A stretch of DNA of 64,000 nucleotides. Source: Colletotrichum lupini (Eukaryota > Ascomycota > Sordariomycetes > Glomerellales > Glomerellaceae). Below, piece after piece: positions 61,460 through 64,000 of this stretch. Position numbers and translations under genes: made by a program. The DNA is taken from NCBI RefSeq assembly GCF_023278565.1, contig NC_064678.1, positions 5,208,001-5,272,000 on the forward strand, given 5' to 3'. The notes beneath the pieces were generated by a model. That model ran no database searches. It was not told the origin of the DNA and was given only the letters and a program-made list of their open reading frames with translations. Every line of letters starts with the position of its first letter. The stretch's first letter is position 1.

Positions 61460-61812
61460 GTGATGCATGTCTGATCGCCCAAGCCTTCTACATCCCGATA
61501 TCTTGCAAGATCGGCAAGTGCTTGAGATGCGGCAAAGTGCTCATCGTTTCCAGTCGCCACTGACTCATCAAGAACACTTGTATCGATAAAAGAAGGTGAG
61601 GAATCAGCCTGATCTAGCCCGCCTTGGTTGTCTGGCTTTGCGTTTCGCCGTGATGGGCGAGGATGCTTGCCCCGTCTCGACTCACGGAGCTCACAAGGCG
61701 TGTCGGCTGTTGTGCAATTGCGACAAGGTCTTTGCTCGGTTACATTACACTTGACGCGTCGCGCATTACAAGCCTGACATGCCTGGCGCGCTCTCCTGCG
61801 GAGGTTTGTCAT

Positions 61813-62242
61813 AGCCGCCGGCCGAAGGGCAACGAGTCTTTCCGGGCGCGAATGTATTTAGCCGCGAAGAGTCGCCAAGTATAAAGCCACGCTCGTTTCC
61901 TCTCATACTTAGGTAGGTACCCCCGAGATGTCCCCAGTAGGATTTGGGCTCTCATGAGATGTTGTCCGAAGATGTTCGAAGTGTGCAGGTAGTCATGTAG
62001 CCGAGACTGATTTCTGGGTATAGCCGAGTGCGGGGATCTGAATGCGCCAATGACATCACTACGCCTGCAATTCGGTTATATGGAGTTACATAACCGATCC
62101 ATTCCAGGCCCCATCCATGCTTGCTTGCTTGCTTTTGATGTTGACTTTCACCCTCCTCTTCTCTGCTTTAGGTACGTGTATCAATTGAAATATTGTTTCT
62201 CTAGCTTCATGAGAGACACGGTGGAGAGAGTCGCAGGGCAAC
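61813..62242. promoter_or_regulatory. divergent promoter region, regulator / succinyl-CoA ligase
   Basis: 430 bases between divergent starts. A CTTG run (about 62118-62134) is the only simple feature. I see no gene. Confidence 0.45.
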
Positions 62243-63508
62243 ATGGCCACGAAATTATCTCCCCAACTCAAGTGCTTGTCTCAGAAACTTCGCGCTCCTA
62301 AACTTGCCAGGGGATTCTCATTCACGGCCGGGCATCGAGGTGCATACGAGAGTACGATTGCCAATTTAAGCATTGATCAGAATACCAGAGTGATATATCA
62401 AGGTAAGAAAAGTGATAATGCGTCAATGCATCGAATTATTCTCAGACTCTTTGGGTTTGCTAACCGACTATTATGTAGGATTTACTGGTAAAGCAGTGCG
62501 TACCATACATTGACGAAGTCAATGTGACTTCTATGGAGCTGACATGGACTGATGATAGGCCACCAAAAATGCACGAGACACAATAGAATATGGCACGCAG
62601 ATTGTTGGGGGCGTCTCCCCTGGGAAAGGTGGTCAGGATCATCTCGGCCTGCCAGTGTTTGACACAGTACATGAAGTACGAAATCCTCAACATCCTCTGA
62701 GGTATGCGATTCAGCTGACGAAATATTATATACAGGCCGTAAAAGATGTGAAGCCACACGCAAGCGCAGTCTTCGTTCCTGCCCAATTCGCAGCAGGGGC
62801 AATCATTGAAGCAATCGAGGCTGAAATTCCGCTCGTCGTTTCAGTTGCTGAACATGTGCCCCTTCATGATATGGCTAGGGTTCAAGAGATTCTCCGAACA
62901 CAAAGTAGAACGCGACTTGTAGGACCCAATTGCCCCGGGATTATCGCACCCGACCAATGCCGCATTGGCATCATGCCGTACAAGCAGTACACAAAAGGCG
63001 TTGTTGGGATTGTTTCCAAAAGCGGAACGCTCAGTTACGAAGCTGTAGGAGCCACAACCAAAGCTGGACTTGGACAGAGTATCGTTGTTGGAATGGGCGG
63101 AGATATGATGCCAGGTAAGCCAGAAACCTCCACCTCACATACCCCTTGGATATGCTCTGATCTGCTGTGTAAGGTACCACACTTCTGGATGGGCTCAAAT
63201 TATTCTTTGAACATGAAGAGACCAGGGGAATCATCGTCATTGGCGAGATTGGCGGCGAAGCTGAGCTTAGAGCAGCGGAGGCCATAAGAGATTACAGAAA
63301 ATTGACGCCTAACCCAAAACCAATAATTGCAATGGTCGCCGGGAGAACGGCGCCGCAAGGAAAAACGATGGGTCATGCCGGTGCTATTCTTTCAGCGAGA
63401 GATGTGCCTGCCGATGTTAAAGCAAAAGCACTCGAGGAGGCGGGTGCAATTGTTGTGCCGCACCCAGGAGCCATGCGTAATGAGATGAGACGACTCCTGA
63501 ATCTGTAG
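62243..63508 (+). CDS. succinyl-CoA ligase alpha subunit paralogue, mitochondrial type
   Basis: Exons 62243-62402, 62479-62495 (17 nt), 62559-62675, 62736-63114 and 63174-63508 give 335 residues, the family length. The first 30 residues are basic and Ser/Leu-rich (presequence). The CoA-binding domain starts VIYQGFTGKA, followed by GTQIVGG and LGLPVFDTV. The second domain has [22 protein letters not shown] and an MGHAGAIL block holding the active-site His that is phosphorylated in the family. It would interconvert succinyl-CoA and succinate with a beta subunit. It differs from the usual protein in the CoA loop (GKAATKN where GKxGTxH is usual) and in the GEIGGEAEL block, so it is probably a divergent paralogue. 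The 60-nt intron 3 is open in frame. Confidence 0.9.
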
Positions 63509-64000
63509 CTATAGCTTAAAGCTCGAAAACCGATGAAAACAATTATTCGATAGACCTGAATTATCGTACAAGTTTTAGTACTCGCCCCTGGTGTCTCGTG
63601 TGATCTATCATGTCATGTCTCGAATGTAAAGTTGATTGTAATTGGTCGCCAATGATGATAGAAAATCCTCTCTGCGAGATAACTTGAACATTCAACTGGG
63701 TTTGATTGTTTTAAGCGCACTTAGACAGCGCCTGGTTGTCTTTTGATCACTCGCTTCAGGTAACTCAAAGGCAACTAGGTATCAAAACACTTCTGTTCGA
63801 AGGCAACGCCGTTTTCCCCACGACTCAAAGAAAGAAAGCAAAACATTGTAGCGCAATCCCCGCCCCGAGTGGTATCAAGTGTAGTGTGACAGACTTCCTT
63901 CCCTTTCGAGACTGACTAATTGTGTCAAAATCAAGAGACTTGCCCCTGATGATGGCTGCCATCTCCGTGGTCTGGATCATCAGGCCCAGGTCGCATGCTC
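63509..64000. other. intergenic at the right edge
   Basis: 492 bases after the ligase stop. I see no gene, repeat or RIP signature here. Confidence 0.5.

Larger units (their letters stand above)
51012..61812 (-). pseudogene. Zn2Cys6 regulator split by two transposons
   Basis: Three minus-strand pieces belong to one gene: 61812-61460, 54657-53195 and 51304-51012. Piece 1 carries the binuclear cluster (C-x2-C-x6-C-x6-C-x2-C-x6-C, about residues 12-40) and an RGKHPR basic tail as in cutinase/fatty-acid regulators. Piece 2 carries the fungal-specific regulatory domain (YFQWFHPCFPVVDEVDVW and the following helices, then a RLWWAIYVRER block). Piece 3 is an acidic C-terminal tail. With both elements and one copy of each target duplication removed, the lengths sum to 2109 nt, exactly 703 codons including the stop, with no internal stop and no intron. 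The fragments themselves are unmutated. As it stands, no full protein can be made. Identification as CTF1/FarA-like is tentative. Confidence 0.88.

Noticed and set aside
62655..63287. 210-codon frame as a separate gene
   Set aside because: It is exon 3 to exon 5 of the succinyl-CoA ligase gene with introns read through.
1..64000. tRNA, rRNA, CRISPR or bacterial-type operon signals
   Set aside because: Looked for and not seen; the genome is fungal and the direct repeats present are LTRs or short tandem repeats.

Overview
The window comes from a filamentous ascomycete fungus (Pezizomycotina). Three things show this: short spliceosomal introns (about 45-140 nt, mostly GT-AG), fungus-specific families (HET-domain, Zn2Cys6 regulators, FluG), and two sharply different base compositions. 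Ordinary gene islands alternate with AT-rich blocks full of TA, TAG and TAA and with almost no open frames, as expected from repeat-induced point mutation (RIP) of transposons. I cannot name the species.

Layout. 1-16521: a tandem pair of Ty1/Copia elements (family A) sharing one 202-bp LTR; the first copy holds a nested 8.3-kb Ty3/Gypsy element (B), which itself holds a reversed solo LTR of family A. 16522-19611: a Zn2Cys6 regulator gene cut off by the Copia LTR, a divergent promoter, and the 5' part of a GABA transaminase gene. 19612-27115: a third Copia family (C) inserted in the GABA transaminase with target duplication GAACC. 27116-40106: the decayed 3' part of the GABA transaminase, then a metabolic island: atypical SDR, aldehyde dehydrogenase, DJ-1/PfpI protein, YtcJ-type amidohydrolase, DsbA/FrnE-type protein and a FluG-type amidohydrolase-glutamine synthetase fusion. 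41518-50717: a protein-kinase-like gene, a HET-domain gene and a second protein-kinase-like gene, all on the + strand. 51012-61812: one intronless Zn2Cys6 regulator gene split by two transposons, a Fot1/Pot2-like DNA transposon (D; TA duplication) and a complete Copia-A element (GTGAT duplication). Taking out both elements and one copy of each duplication leaves one uninterrupted frame of 702 codons. 62243-63508: a mitochondrial-type succinyl-CoA ligase alpha paralogue.

How the parts may work together. GABA transaminase, aldehyde dehydrogenase and succinyl-CoA ligase would fit a GABA-shunt route, and the FluG glutamine-synthetase domain with the aldehyde dehydrogenase and transaminase recalls gamma-glutamyl polyamine catabolism; this is inference. 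The route is probably defunct here, because the transaminase and two regulators are transposon-broken. The kinase/HET/kinase trio is the best candidate for an undescribed system: the two kinase-like proteins share an unnamed N-terminal region beginning with an FLP-x-D motif and flank a HET protein, a family known for fungal allorecognition and cell death. All five visible element-to-gene junctions lie in coding sequence (four complete insertion sites plus the truncated regulator at 16521), and unmutated LTR edges show that RIP fades within about 100 bp of unique DNA.
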